NCBI GenBank assembly: GCA_013399875.1
Contig: VXAZ01018984.1
Span: 1,728,100 to 1,792,099, forward strand
Direction: 5' to 3'
Source: Gymnorhina tibicen
Lineage: Eukaryota > Chordata > Aves > Passeriformes > Artamidae
Length of the DNA: 64,000 nucleotides
Shown here: positions 1 through 13,600 of the stretch, piece after piece
Layout of the letters: every line of letters starts with the position of its first letter
Position numbering within the stretch: the first letter of the stretch is position 1
Made by a program: the position numbers and the translations under genes
Notes under the pieces: model-generated
What the model was told of the DNA's origin: nothing
The model's database searches: none
What the model saw: only the letters and a program-made list of their open reading frames with translations

Positions 1-687
1 CAGGTTGCTAATGAATTAAGTAAATAAATCCAGTTCTATTTCGTTAGTTTTAAATTTAGAGTAATTTGGAAAAATTCCAAAATAAACTTTCAAGCTTTTT
101 CTAAAACTAAACCTGAAGAAATTGGTTTTTTTGGTACTTTTTTTGTTTAGATCGTCATATTCACTGATGAGCTTTCCATGTATCTGTTAAGTTAAATGTG
201 TTATCTCAAAGTCCATTAATTCATTTTAAAAAACTGTCATTCAGATTCTATAATGTGAACGTGTTTTAAATCCCTAGATAAGTTTATTAGGACAAATTGC
301 ATTTCAAATCTTGGACAATCATTGTCTTGTATTTATTGACTGGAGAAAAAAAGAAGTGTAGAACGGCTGATTACTGCTGGTTGAAAAATGTACCAATCTA
401 ATTTTCAGGTGGTAAAAACGTTCTCATAATTGAATTTAAACCTAGTCAAGGCACTTAGCGGTGCCTCACTGACTTTTTCCTCTACACAGAAAATTGTGCA
501 AATAATAAAATCACTTATCTCTAATATTTTGTAATTGTAGCCTGTGTTCTCCTTCAAATCACTGTTGTTGGTTTTTTCCCCTGGACCAAATCCACAGGTG
601 TCTTACACTCCTTTGCTTGCTCTCCGCAGCTGGCATGATTTTCTTTAAAAACTTTTCCTTGTAACTGGTGGTACCGCAGACAATTTT
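1..687. other. NR3C2 intron 2, unique AT-rich sequence
   Basis: No open frame of note, repeat or exon is seen. The intron assignment is inferred from the exon at 46.9 kb on the + strand; another gene ending upstream cannot be excluded from the sequence alone. Confidence 0.6.
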
Positions 688-1420
688 CTAAATCCTCAGC
701 AGCTGCGAGGCTGCTTTGCACGGAGTGAAGTGCCCTCTCTCGGGGTGGGCTGGCTCTGCTGGATGACCCGCTCCAGCTGGGAAGCGGGAGGTTGTAGAGG
801 GGGTGAGCGGGACCAGTGTCGGCAGCTGTGGGATGCAGGCGGCTGCTGATGGGGGGAGATGCGCAGCCTCCTCCCCGCGGAGCCTGCGGGGTCGGGAGAA
901 GGAGCGGTGCTGCTCGTTATCCTGAGCTGTGATGGGCAGGTCGGTAATCTCTCCGTGGGAAGACTTGGAAATGTTGTTTGCTGGTGTACTGGGTCTCTCT
1001 AGGCTGGAGCAGGTGTCTGCAGGGCAGTGATTTGACCAAGCAGTGAATGCACCATGGTGTGGGGCCAGTCTTTGTGCTAAAAATGGTGCTTTAGATTTGG
1101 GGGGCTGGGGGTTACCACTTTTCTCTGAGCTGAGGCTGCAGACGTGGTCAGTGTGCAGCCTCTGGGCTTCCAACCTCTCAGGGTGTGTTCCTGCTGCTCC
1201 TCCCCTCAGTTCCTCTGGCGAGTAGAAAGTCGGGAGGATGGTGGAGTTTTTGGTGGCTGCAGTGCCGTGTCCCTGTGTGGGAGAGCAGCTCCCGAGCCAT
1301 GGGAGCAGCCTGGGAGTGATGCCTTCCCTAAATTGGCTGGGCTGCCCTGGGGGTTCCCCTCCCCATATGGCAGCAGGTCCTCTGGGGGCAGAAGGAAACT
1401 TTGACGTTACCAGGTTCTTT
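688..1420. other. GC-rich patch with a small CpG cluster
   Basis: Composition changes sharply from AT-rich flanks. By hand count, 720-960 holds about 16 CpG dinucleotides, including CCCCGCGG and GCGGGGTCGGG. Open frames of 161 codons on the minus strand and 155 on the plus strand overlap here, but neither shows a recognisable domain, and both look like products of high GC. It could be a small CpG island (an intronic promoter or enhancer) or simply a GC-rich insert. Confidence 0.45.
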
Positions 1421-4400
1421 CAGCAGATAAAAAAAGGGTCTGCTGATGTATTGATTGACTTGGTGAATGCTGCTGGGAAGCTAAAGGGGATAAGAAATGA
1501 CCCCTGGGGCTGCAGGACTGGATCATGGTATGAGGATTGCTCTTGGCCTTGCTGTGCAGCCATGCCAAGCTGTGTTGCAATTCTTTACCCTCTCTTACAT
1601 GAACATCGTATATTGGTTGGATGCTTAAGACAGAGAATCTGTGGGTTTTTGTTTTTTTTTAAATATAAGCTCCTAGATAAAAATCCAAAATCAGATGTGA
1701 CATAATATAGCACTGGGGGCCTCAGGCCCTACTGTATTCCAAATAATAATTGAAAGTCAGTGTATTCTGGTAGCCTGACAAAAAACTTTGATGATTCTGT
1801 ACCAACCTTTCCACTGACAGACTTGTGGTTTTGGTTTAGAGGTTTCCTGTTAACCTGCTGAAAACTTGAGATAAGCCCACCCGATTTGCCTGCTCTTCCT
1901 GTGACAGAGATACTTTGTCCATTAAAAACTTTGCCAAACCACTTCAGGTTTTTTGACCTCTGGTGAAATAACCAGCACAACCATAGAAGTTATATCTTGC
2001 CTTTGAGGAGGTAGATTGTTAAATTTTACCTTGTACCCCACTCTGTTTTAATGCCACTGCTACTTCACCTCCCAGTCAGAATGGAGGGAAATCTTGTGAC
2101 AGGCCATGGCCTGGGAGAAGGTCATCGTTACTGACCTTACAGAAAAAGTGGGTTGTAGTTTTTCTGTGGTTTTGTTCCTGATTAACACCAGGTTACCTAC
2201 GGCCTTTGTAAGCTCCTGAGCTGTTGTTGCTGTCTGATCTCTCCTTTTATTCCTGCTGCCCTAAGGTATATGTTTATTTAAGCAGCAAAAGGGTGGTATT
2301 TTGTTTTGGCACGTGGGTGCATCCCTGTGCTAGCTCAGTTTAGCTGTCCTAAATAACAGAAATAGCAAATAGGCAGGGACATGGGAGTATCAGGCTGGCA
2401 CCTAGGACGCCCCAGGGTGTTGGGAGACGTGTCCTGGCTGCCAGCCCTGGCCACTGCTGGCAGTGCTGCAGAGTCGTGCCAGTGTCACTTCACTGTATAG
2501 ACGTGCAGCAAGTCTTGGTCTGACACTCCTTTTAAACCAGAATAAACTTACACCACTCCTTCTCTTTGTGTAGATGTGACTCCTCTGTAAATATGAACCT
2601 CTGTGGTTCCGCCTCTGTTTTCTTTTTATCCCTTTGCACTTGTGTGCAGCCACCAACAGACTGCTGCCCTTTTTTCCCATACCTGTGATGATACTTCTTC
2701 AGCATTTTGATTAGATTTAATCGATATGCCGATAGGTGCATTGATTAAGTACAGCCATTGGTGCCAAAATGGTGTCTCCCTTCACCCACTGAGCCTTGTT
2801 CTTTCTTTCTGAAAGAAAAATGTGCTCATGGTGTTCAGCTTGGTTATGGTGCCTTGCTGCTAAGAGCCTGTGCTGTGGCTGAAACTACTGTAGGGATCTG
2901 GTGTTTCAGCAAAAAGAGTCTGGAATGGTTTCATTTAGAGGAGGTCGTCGCTGCAAACTGAGCTGCCTGAGGAGGGCAGGCAGCCTCAGGGCAGTATCTC
3001 CAGTGACTGCAAATTCTTTTTCAAGTCAGTTTTTACCGAGGCCACTATGGTGTTGCTGGTTAGCGAAACAACCTTTACTTCTCTTTCCTTATTTCAGGAA
3101 GTTTTGCTTCTTTCAGTGGTGCCCGTTTGGAGATGCTCCTTGATTGCCTCCTGTGCTTTTTGAATCGTGCTCTTTGCATGTGTTCTCATGCAAGAAGATG
3201 TGAATCAAAAAACACGTGGAAATGCATCTCAGTACATTGCTCACATTGCTCAATCTGCTTGTATCATCTATGTTTAGCTTCTCTTCTACACTATCACTTC
3301 TATCCCCGAGGCAGCTGTAATTTATATCTGTTAATTATTTTTCTGCACCCTAACATGTTGAAAGAAGAGAGATTGAAAACCCAGAGAAAGGTGCTAAAGT
3401 GGAGATGAATGAAAATATCTACTCTGCATGTCCAGAACTTAAAATGGAAGCAAATAGAAATAAGTTCTTTGGGATGTTATCTGCCTCTCTTTGTATTTCT
3501 AACTCGGCGCTGAGGCATCTGAGACATACTTTGAAAAGTGATAATATGTAAGTGCCTGTAAATCACTGGGGCTTGACATATGAGACTACTCATGTCTCTT
3601 GGTTTGTAAATATGATTTATATATTGCACTGCAGAGGATCTGAGGAGTCCTTCCTAAGCCAAAAATGAACAGTTGGCATCTGCAGTTTTTCGGCACATCA
3701 CTGCACTTAATAACACTTCCAGTTTGGAATATTACGTGTTAATGGTTTCACATGCATGCAGCGCCAGTAAACCTGCTCTTCTGCCGGTGTAAAAGACCTC
3801 AGCACTGGGAACTTCACTGATGGGCCTTTTTTTGTTGTCTGAAGAGTATTTCTCAAAGGTGTAAATTCCTGATCTTCACGTTTGTTTCCCTACAACTTGT
3901 GATCAGTCCAGTAAATTGCAGCTGGCTCGTAACAGGCAGCAGAGCGGGTGAGTCAGCCCATCCAAGCGCTCCCTGCGTCTTGGAAAGGCTGATGTGCCAG
4001 CACGGCTGCTGCCGAGTCTTCCTGTGCACAGTCCGGAGCGGGAATCCTGAAGTAACAATTGCCTCTTGACACCGTTTATTGTAACAGGCTTAAATGTGTG
4101 TGACACCTATTCGGAGTTTAAAATCACTGCAAATACGTCTAAAGGCAAGCTGGCCACGGCCGCTGTTGCTGTACGTGATGTGCCTTATGTCTGGGTGAGT
4201 GTTTAGTCCTGTCCTCCTGGCTGGAGGTCAGTTCTTTAAACAGCTGAAGTTTTTCCTCTCACTGCAGGTTTTTTTAGAATTGGTAGTGCAAAAACCACGT
4301 GTAAATGCACAGGAGTACTTTGGGGACTGTTGGCATATAAAACTAGTAGTATCTTACTGTTTCAGCTTCTGCTTTCGGAAGTATGTCCCTCATTCAGGCT

Positions 4401-6976
4401 GCTTTTCCAGGATGAGTGGAGTTCTGGGCTGCTTGGCTTATGCAGCACGATGAGGGCAATGCACATCTGCTGTGGCACCTTGGTAGGGCTTCTGGGCTTT
4501 TCTCTGAGTGATGGAGCACTTAGAAATTACACAGGTCACAGGACCTTACTGCTGCTGCCCAAGAGTGGGGGGAAAAAACAAGTGGGCATTACCAGGGAGG
4601 GTTGAAAGAGTAATTAAGGTGCCCGAGTATGTAAGTCTGCACATGATAGGATTTCCAGAAACACCCACTGTTCCAGATGCACAAACAAGTTACAGTTCAT
4701 CAGCTATTTATGGTAGTTGAATGTGTATTATTCGCCCCTGGCAAAAGCAGGGTCACTTGAGTTAAAGAGCGAGCATGTGCAATTCCTGTGTTTGGCAGTT
4801 GATTCACGGTAACTTGTTACCACATGGTATTTAATTGAGCATTTTTTTGGTCTTTCCCAACTTTCAGCAGAGGTGGTGGTATATTTAAATAAAGGCTTTG
4901 TAAACGTGGCCCATAGTGAGTGTTGCACTGTTTCCCTTCCACAGGGATGGGAATTGCAGCCGTGTCTGCCCTGCCAGGCATTGCCTTCATCCCACCAAAA
5001 TGATTTCTAGCAGGAAAGTCCGTATCGTTGCAAAGAAAGTGAAAACTTGGCTAAACCAGACTCGATTGCTGCATCTGGTTTCGGACAGTTGGCAGTGGCG
5101 CTCGGACCTCGAAGTGCTCGCTTGTGGCATCCAGGGGCTGCGTTTCCACAGATGGGGCCTGTGTCTGTTGGAGGGGTGGGAGAGCAGGACGTTTCCCACT
5201 TATCCTGGGAAACCATCTGGGATGAGGCCAGCTTTATTGTGTGTGTTTCTGGATTAAAAGCCCCCTTTATAATTTTCTTTTGGAACATAGAGGAGCTTTT
5301 CAGTTCCTATCTGAAGAAATATCTCTGAATGGTTCAGGATGTTGAATTTGGGGCTTCTGGGATGCTTTCTGCCTTAAACACAACTTCAAAAACAGTGGGA
5401 AAAGCAGCTACAGTAAAAGCAAATTAAATTTGTTTGCTGCACCCTGTCTTTCTGCTGAGGGCAGTTAATTCTGTTCCTGATTCATTAATTGCAAAAAAGT
5501 TACACGAAAGCTTGAGTAGCACGCGAAGCCCTTGTCTGACTCTCTCTGCCATCCTTGGGGGCGTTCAGTGAAAGTATAGGCAGGAATTCTGGCATGAGGC
5601 GTGAAGGGATGTTTATATAGTGCTTGGGTCAAGAGCCAGGCATGGCACTGTGCTTTTGGGCCGTGTGGCAGGCACGTCACTAGGGGTGATGAGTCTGAGC
5701 TTGGCTTCCTCACTGCAGAGCACGCTCGGCTCTGCCCCACAGCTGGAAGGGCAATCAGATGCTCATATGGGTTAGGACCCAGCGTCAGCTGGAGCTGAGC
5801 TTCTGCATTTGTCCCGTATCACCAAGGAAGCTAAAACTCCATAAACTGAAAATTTAGTTGAAAATTCAGAATTGATTTTTTTTTTTTTAATTTTTAATTT
5901 GACAGGCCATCAGCAGTCTTCATCAAAGCCAAAGCAAAGAGGAGGATTAAAAATTAAAAAAACAAAATTATGTAATTGCATTTCTTGTTCTGGTGAAAGT
6001 TGTTTTGTTGTGACATCTCTGAAAGCATTGGTATTTTGTACCAGCTTTCTTGAGTTGGATAGAAAGCTATGAAATAGGATGTGCTGGAGGAATAGATTGG
6101 TTTGTTAAAAATACTGTAGTGATACCATGCTAAAAGCAGTTTGTGTTCAGATCAGTATTTGTTACCTATACAACGAACGTGACTTCCTTCATAAGTGACC
6201 TAAGCAAGCTTTTTAAAGTATAGTGATAAAATAATAGATGAAAATAGGATCTATAAAAGTACTCGGTATCCATGTGGCTCCCTCTTGGTCTGACAACTCG
6301 CTTTTCCCAAGGGTTTGCCTTCTGTAGGGGTGAGGTCTATCGCAAAAAGTTATGAAGAGGGGTGCCTGAGAGCTTGCTTTTTCCTGCCTCATACTGAAGG
6401 AAAACCTGGGAGGTTTGTGCTCCTGAAGGGGCAGCTGGGTGGGGTATTTTGGTTTGGGTTTTGGTCTTTTTTGGGTGCTATGGGGTTTTTTTTGGTCTGA
6501 GAGAGACAAGTTCCTATTCATCCAAAATTAAAAAGGAAATAAAAGGCCATTTTTATGAACAAATGTTCACTTCACAGCTTACCTCAAGTCTTTGCTGGGT
6601 CATTCATTAATTAATCACTGTTAATTTTTGTATCTTTAGAGAATTTTTCCTCCTCGGACTCATTACTCCTGCATTTATTCTTTCATCCATTGATGTCCAT
6701 GTTCTTGTTGCATATGTAAATTACTTTGATTCTGTTCCTGAGGTCTTGCCTTTGCATAGTGCATTTGACAGTTTCATTTTGCAAATTAATGGAAGGTGTG
6801 GATAGAGGGATCTTAAAAGGCCCAGCAACCTGAGGAAGGGTGGAGACTGTGATCCTTTCAAAGGTAGTAAGAAGTGGTCTTCATCTTCTTTAATTTCTTG
6901 GCTTATTCTTCAAAAATAATTGGCTAGGCAAATTGTGAGGCAAAGAAAAAAAAGTCAAAACCCAGCACTTTCAGTT
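1421..6976. other. Intronic sequence, no gene recognised
   Basis: Mostly unique DNA of mixed composition, with short T runs (for example 5877-5888). The open frames on both strands are under 115 codons, overlap one another and have no recognisable domains. No repeat family was recognised. Confidence 0.5.
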
Positions 6977-7002
6977 TTTCATGACAGTCATTTGTCATGA
7001 AA
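6977..7002. repeat. 10-bp perfect inverted repeat with a 6-base loop
   Basis: TTTCATGACA is followed by a 6-base spacer and TGTCATGAAA. The RNA of either strand could form a short hairpin. It is too short for a microRNA precursor as seen, and the flanks do not extend the pairing. Confidence 0.6.
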
Positions 7003-8979
7003 CCCCAAATTGAGTGAATCTGTAAATTTGCGTGGCAATACAGGGCATAGGTAGTACAAATATGAGAATACCTTTGAAGCATTGATTTTTATTCTTTTTT
7101 GTTATTGTTGTATATGAATACTGCCTTCATGTACATTATAGAAATAGCTCATCAGAAGGGCCTAAGTCAAGAAATGCCATCTGATGATGTGTCCAGCAGC
7201 ATTATGATGATAAAAAGAGGGCTGTGGAGACACCTGGCTTCAGGCACTATTGGCTTGTTAGGGTTTTTAAGAGATGTTCCACGTTGGAGACTTTTACCTA
7301 GGCAAAAGGAGGGACTGTATTGCTGCAATTGCTGAAGAACTGTGTTTTCTCATCTCCTGTCTCAGTCTAAATAAGACATTTGCTTTTTTTTGTGTTAATA
7401 AAATAATACTTTGGTAGCAGAATGTGCTACTCTGGCTATGTCCTAATTTGTAGGGGCTAGTTTGTAGTCAACCTCTAGCTAAAGAATGTTTACAGAGAAT
7501 GTTGTAAGGCCTGAATACAGTAAATTTAGGTCATACTTAAATTTAATTTTTTTTTTAACTGATACGGTTTAGAATAGGGTTTGTATTTCCAGAGTTGCTA
7601 AGGCTGCATATTTAAAGAATTTTGTTCTTACCCATTCAGTTTTCATGATGTTTTTGTGAAATGCTCTTGCATGGAACTCCTTGTGGATCCATCCACTGTT
7701 GCTATGCATTTAACTTCACAAGTAGAATGGCAATTTTTTGATAACTGTCTTCAACAGTATCCCATAATTTGCTTTTTAACCGTTTCTAGAACTGCAACGG
7801 AGTTGGTTTTTTGCTGTTATTAACGCTTAAACCTAAACAATTCTTGAACTATTTTCTCTCGTTTTACTCTAGTAATTTGGATCAAGATTATAGTCATCCA
7901 GCAGGCTGATTGCAAAAATCTTTCTGTGTGATTGCTTTGAGATACAGAAAGGGGGGGGTTGGTTTTTCGTTTTTCTTTTCCTGTAAGGTTGTAGGAATTG
8001 TTAATTTCTTATTTCATAGAACAACCAATATAGTTTGAAATCAGAGATCCAAAAATCCCTTTTTATTGACCAACATGTGGGATTTCCCACAGGAATCCTT
8101 AGTGTTGTTGTTATGTTCTAAGACTATATCAGAAGAGTCTTTTGTTGAAGTAGTAATATCAATAGGTTTCTATAGCACCTGTGCGTTAGGCGAAAGTCTG
8201 TGAAATTGTAATTATTTTTGGAATTCTAATTTAGTTTCACTTCCACCTTGAAATAAAACCCTGAAAAGGTTGAGTAGGCTTTGCTGTATACTGTTCACTG
8301 TATGAAAAAGAAAGTAATTAAGTTGATATCCAGCTGTGTGGTGGAGCTGAGTGCTGGAGGGAAGGGATGCTATCCAGAGGGACCTGGAGAGGTGGACTTG
8401 TGTGAACCTCGTGAAATTCAGTCTGGAGAACAGCAGCTTTTCTGTTGCTTTACTGACGTACCTAAAATGCATGTTTGATATGTATTAAGAGCAGTTCTGC
8501 TATTTCCAGAAACCTTTAACTTCAAAAGCGTGCATATTGAGGAAGCATAATAATATAAAAGTCTGATGAGGTTGTGTTTTAGCAGGGGTTCTATTATACT
8601 GCTTAGACTGCTCTGACAATGTATAATTCGGTACTATTTATGTTGGTATTTAGTCGCACTTCTGGAACTCAAAAAATGCAGGAAAAAGGCAGACATATAC
8701 TTATCCACCAGGTACCAAGCTTAGCGTTGGAAAACCAGAATATTCAAGCAGCTGCAGAGGGTCTCATTTACTTTGTTTTAGCCCCTGAGCAGTAATTCCA
8801 TATAAAGGATTCTTCAAGCTTCTTTTCAATTTTGCAGTGCCGTTTCTGCCTTATTTCTGACTGTTTGGTTTTTCAGTTTCTTGTGGCTTCTCTTCTGTCA
8901 GTTTTGGTTTTGAGCATTTAATCTTCTGGCTTAAAAGTCACCATTTTGCCACTTGAAAAGCACAGGCCAGTTGGAACCT
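7003..8979. other. Intronic sequence, no gene recognised
   Basis: Unique AT-rich DNA with a short G run near 7951. A 78-codon open frame at 7099-7335 has no recognisable domain. Nothing else stands out. Confidence 0.5.
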
Positions 8980-9243
8980 AGAATCACAGAATGGTTAAGT
9001 TTGGAAAAGACATTTGAGTCCAACAGTTAACCCAGCTCTGCCACCACTAAACCATGTCCCAAGTGCCAGCTCTTTTGAACACTTCCAGGGATGGTGATTG
9101 CTCCACTTCCCTGGGCAGCCTGTTGTTGTTTGGCTGCCCTTTCTGTGAAGACACTTTTCCTAATGCCCAATCTAAACCTCCACTGTTGTAACTCGAGGCC
9201 GTTTCCTCACATCATGTGGAAATTGTGCATCCTGTCCTGCACT
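8980..9243 (-). mobile_element. CR1 LINE 3'-end fragment
   Basis: Read on the + strand, it opens AGAATCACAGAATGG and continues with GAACACTTCCAGGGATGG, CCTGGGCAGCCTGTT and TTTCTGTGAAGA, then the segment before 'cttgaggccatttcctc'. This is the reverse complement of the avian CR1 3' end, so the element points left, with its 3' terminus at 8980. It is 5'-truncated, as most CR1 copies are. Near 9211 about 20 bases appear to be inserted before a CCTGTCCTG that fits the consensus. It may be an older CR1 subfamily, given its divergence. Confidence 0.93.
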
Positions 9244-10564
9244 AAGATGGAAGCTGATGGGTTTTTTATTCTGATGAGTTGCATGGGTATTTAATATTTA
9301 ATTCAGTCAATATTGTCTTTTGAGGTATGTTAAGAGGATATTGTGAAAATTAGAATGGCAATTACATGCAGTTGCATAAGCAGAAGAGAATTGTTCTCAG
9401 CTTTTGATTTTATTTTCAGGTTTGGGTTGTTTTTTTTTTTTTTTTAAATTGAGTTTTCTAGACAAATGTTTGGCTATTGCACAGTGCCTCAAAATACTAG
9501 GGATCTTCCCATTTTCTTAATCAAGATGTGTGGAACTGAGTCAAGTTCTGTGCAGGAGTAGCGTATCTCATCAATGCTTGTCTTTGCAGCTAAAAACAAG
9601 TAAAAAACTAAAGTTCTGTCAAAAAAAAATTAATTAGTTTGACAGGACTTACTTTTCATGAGCTTGTTTGATATTAATTGCTTTAATTACTTGATGCTTA
9701 TTAATTAAAGTCTTATTAATAAAATCCTAAATCAGACTTCTCACTATTTTGATGGGCTCAGTATTCAGATGACAGGCTATCATAAAGTTATTTTCTGCAA
9801 TTATCATTTTAAATATTGCGGCAATCCTAGTTTTCTTCCAGGCTTTTGGAACTTCCCTGGTGCTCTAAGACTTTCTGAGAAGGGGCGTTAATATCTCAGA
9901 TAAAATCTCTTTGAGTGTTTTTTGTTACGAGTTATTTGGACCTAACAATCTCAAAGAGTTAAATGTTAATACCCACTCTCTAGCATTGTTTAACTAATCG
10001 GATACTGAACAAAAATACCTCTTATATGTCTGCTTTTTTTCTTTTTTTCTTCTTTTTTGGTTTTTGCCTTTTTTTTTCCACTACTAGCTGCAGTTCCACG
10101 ATTTTAATACGGCTATTGGTACTTTTTTTGTTTGTTCCAGTAAAGTAAAATGAGCGCTTTTTTATTCATGTTAATGATGGTTTGTACTTCGCCTTTCTTG
10201 TGTTTTAACACTTCTAATTAATAAAACTTTCTGTTGGCTTCCACTCTTCCACATGTATACCAGGGTGAGAAGCGTAGTTGGGAGCTGCTTTTTCTGCTAC
10301 GCTTAACTAAGTTTGTCTTGCTAATTTTGCAATGCAATGTTTAGTATTAAAAGTTCCAAGTTACCATTTGCATCTCTAATTATGTCCTCAGTGGTTTTGT
10401 CTCAGAACTGTTCTCAGTTTTACAGAAATGCATCTGATAAAGGGCTGCATATGGATTACAGGATTGGGTTTATTTTACTTGCTTGTGCATGGATCACTGA
10501 TTGTTATACTCTGAGAACTGGTATCTTAGCCGGGGTGGGTGGCTGCAATAAATTTTCTGCATAT
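9244..10564. other. Intronic sequence with T16 run and TAATTA-rich stretch
   Basis: A run of 16 T lies at 9430-9445. The 9628-9725 stretch carries several TTAATTA/TAATTAA-type cores, as homeodomain sites do, but also as plain AT-rich DNA does. Pyrimidine-rich sequence occupies about 10028-10080. No coding signal is seen. Confidence 0.5.
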
Positions 10565-10605
10565 TGATCTTTAAGGTTGCTTCCAACCCAAACCATTCTC
10601 TGATT
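10565..10605 (+). mobile_element. CR1 LINE 3'-terminal scrap
   Basis: The sequence reads TGATCTTTAAGGTTGCTTCC and then AACCCAAACCATTCTCTGATT, close to the last 40 bases of avian CR1 before its short terminal repeats. The upstream part is not recognisable, so this is an extreme 5' truncation. Confidence 0.75.
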
Positions 10606-13600
10606 TTTTTTTCTATTTGTTGAATTAGAAAATGGGTCCCCAAATACACGAGAATGTTGAGTAGTACAATTGCTTGTAGCACTTAAATTCCAGTTAATGT
10701 GTGACTGTGTAAAAGGTTAAAGCAGTGTCTTGGCCTTTTCTCTGACAACCTGGATCTGAGGGAGATGGTCGTGCTGGACTGTTTTTGTGTATTTTGGGAA
10801 GGATGGGTGTGGAGGGTGTTTGATCTTTATCAAATACAGCTAATGTTTGTCTGGACTGCTTAGCTCAAGCTAAGCAATGAAATCCTGTAAAGGCCCCATA
10901 CTGCCTCCTGCTTTTCTGTGCGTCATCTCCTAAGCAATCTATGGCCGTTCATCCGTACTGTTCCAGCTGTGCTTTCCTTTGCAATGTATGGGGACTTCCC
11001 AGCTGTTTCCTTGTGCCTTTTTCCATGGTAATAATTAGGTATTTGTGTTGAGAGCAAGGAGATAATGCTGAAGAAAAGATGGGGATTCAGACCAAGGATG
11101 ATGGGAGCTGGTTTGGTCTCCTGGCCAGGAAGAACTTCTGGTTGCTTTTTCTTGCTTTTTTTCCTACAAGCTTTATTTGGATGCATTTTTCATTGAAAAA
11201 ATATTTCTGGTGGGTTTGTCATTTTCATGAGCTGACAGGGAGTTTTCTTTATTTTTAATGAGCAGTAAATCCATGGAAAATATTTTTACAGAGGATATTG
11301 TTTATTTGTGTGTGGAAAGAGACACTTAAAGCAATCCAAACAGCATTCAACACCTTAAAAGTTTTATACCACGAGCAAAGCACAACTTTGGAAATAGGCC
11401 AAAAATGTATTGTCTTATTTTATTTCAGTTTTATTTTTTGATGAGGTTTATATAATGGATGAGTAAATTCCACATAGGCATAGAAATGTTCTTCCTCACG
11501 TGTTGAGTACCATCCTTAGCAAATGAGACTGCAGTCCAGACTGACAAACCTGACGAGCTGCTGCAGTTCTGCCTATATAACTACAACAGAAAACTGGGAG
11601 GATGCTGCAAAGCAAGAGCTGACATTTGTACGACGTTCTGCTTCCTCATCCATTATTTGCAAGGTCTCGTTTCTGAAATCTAAACCAGATTTTTACATAT
11701 AAAATACCTGCTTGACTGTATTTCGTGCTTTACCACTGCAGTTGAAGGGCTTTTCAAGGAGCAGGTGTTTTGGGGGGAGGGTTGGACCACTGAGAAAAGC
11801 TAAGGGAGAATATATTTTAGAGAATATATTAAATAACATTATTGATAGTGTGGATCTGTTTTCTCTGACTGATACTGAAGCTATGTAACCTCCCTGCCAA
11901 GCCTGAGCATGTGCAGAAAATAAACATTGTGCAGCTATTACCCCTGCAATTTCAGGATAGTGTTTTGGGATATGCCTGGATCTGCTAAACACGCATCTCC
12001 AAAGCATATTTGCTGGCACAGCGACACTTACACTTGTGCTGCTTCAAGGTGTTTTTAGCTCTGAAGAGGATGTCGTTGCTGTCCTGTCTCAACTTACCAA
12101 GGCTTTCGTAGAAATATCTCATGTGGCCACTGCTCACCTTCTTCTTTCATTTTCTGCATGTGATTGACTGATGCCAGTCAATAGGCAAACTAGCTGGAAG
12201 TGATATTTCTCATAAATATGCATGTGAACATCCACAGTAAATGTTCAAGGCTGCTCATATTTTGCAGTGGGGAATAGTTCCTGTTGAGGCAGCGTGTATT
12301 TTTGTCTAGGTCAAAACAGGAGGATTTGAAAAAGTTATTTATAGTATATTTCAAAATAATAATTGTCTCCTTTAATGATTTATCTCCTTAAATGCTCTTA
12401 TATTTCTAAGAGGCTCTTTCTTATCATTCTGATTTTTTTTTTTTTTTTTCCACAGTAAGTTCTCCCTAAGCCATTGGACTATATGGAACTGACCTGTATT
12501 TCTCTCCATTCCCAAATGTAGTGGCTGAAGAAGGCCAATGAAAAGATGCAGTCTGTCATTTTTCTTTAATGTTGGGCTGTTGTTGTGGGGTGCTTTTCAG
12601 TGGCATGGGCCACCTCTGCTGAGGGGAAGGAGCATGTTGCAGGAGGTGGGTGTGCACGAGCACCTCTTCTTTCCTAATTTCATCAAACACTTCCCAGATT
12701 TCCACCTGTGCCAGTGGAGTTGAGGCTTTGCACTGATTCCAGTTTTGAGGAGTCCGAGGTGGTCATGAGTCTGGTGAAGGAGGCAGCACAAGCTCAACCT
12801 GTAGATTGCACTCTGTGTGCTCAAAATGCTTTGCTGTTAAGTTTTAGGCTATCTTTAATACCTAATCTTAAGGGTCTTTTTTCAGACTCACTTTAGAATT
12901 GTATGCCAACACTGTGAAAATTGAATATAGTTCCACTTAGGAAGGTTCTTATATAAACCCAGTGTGATGTTGGCAGTTCCTTTCATTTGACGTCCTCTCT
13001 CTTCAGCTGGTCGGCTGATGTTTTATCTTGCTGCAATCTGATTCTGAGGTCAGACAGTCAGGTTTCCTTCCTTCAGCTGGTGCTTCCTCATCAGTAATGC
13101 GAATTCTTTAGATGAGCCTTGTCCCAAGCCAACTCTAGGCAGCCCTCTGGTCTGCAGATTGTGCTGGCCCACTCTGCAACCCTGTTGATTTCAGTATAGA
13201 TGCATTCAAACAGATTTCCTAATGTGAAAAACAGTATTTCATTTGTTCTGGAGTGGCATTAGCCTGCAAGAATAAATGATAAGATGTTTCTGGGGTTAAT
13301 TTTAATTTATTTATTTTTTATCTACTGGTGAGTGATATTTGGGGTGCCCACAGGAAGCCAAGTTGTTGGGTTCAAGATTTGGGGTTTTTTCCTAAATGAC
13401 AGCTTGGAGACTGTGCTATAGTTGATGCATATGGACTTAATGCATATAGATGTGTTTTATTTTAAGGAAGTGTTAGTTTTAAATTAAATATTAGCAGTTA
13501 AATATTCGTTCTACAGCAGCAAATACGCACTGGCTGCAAGTTGTGATTGGTGTTAGAGCATCAGCAAATAATCTCAGCCATGCAGTGGAAGATTTTAACC

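Noticed and set aside
12433..12460. T17 run into CCACAGTAAGT, resembling a recursive splice site.
   Set aside because: The required AG|GT fusion is missing one G: after CACAG comes TAAGT, so an acceptor used here would not regenerate a donor.
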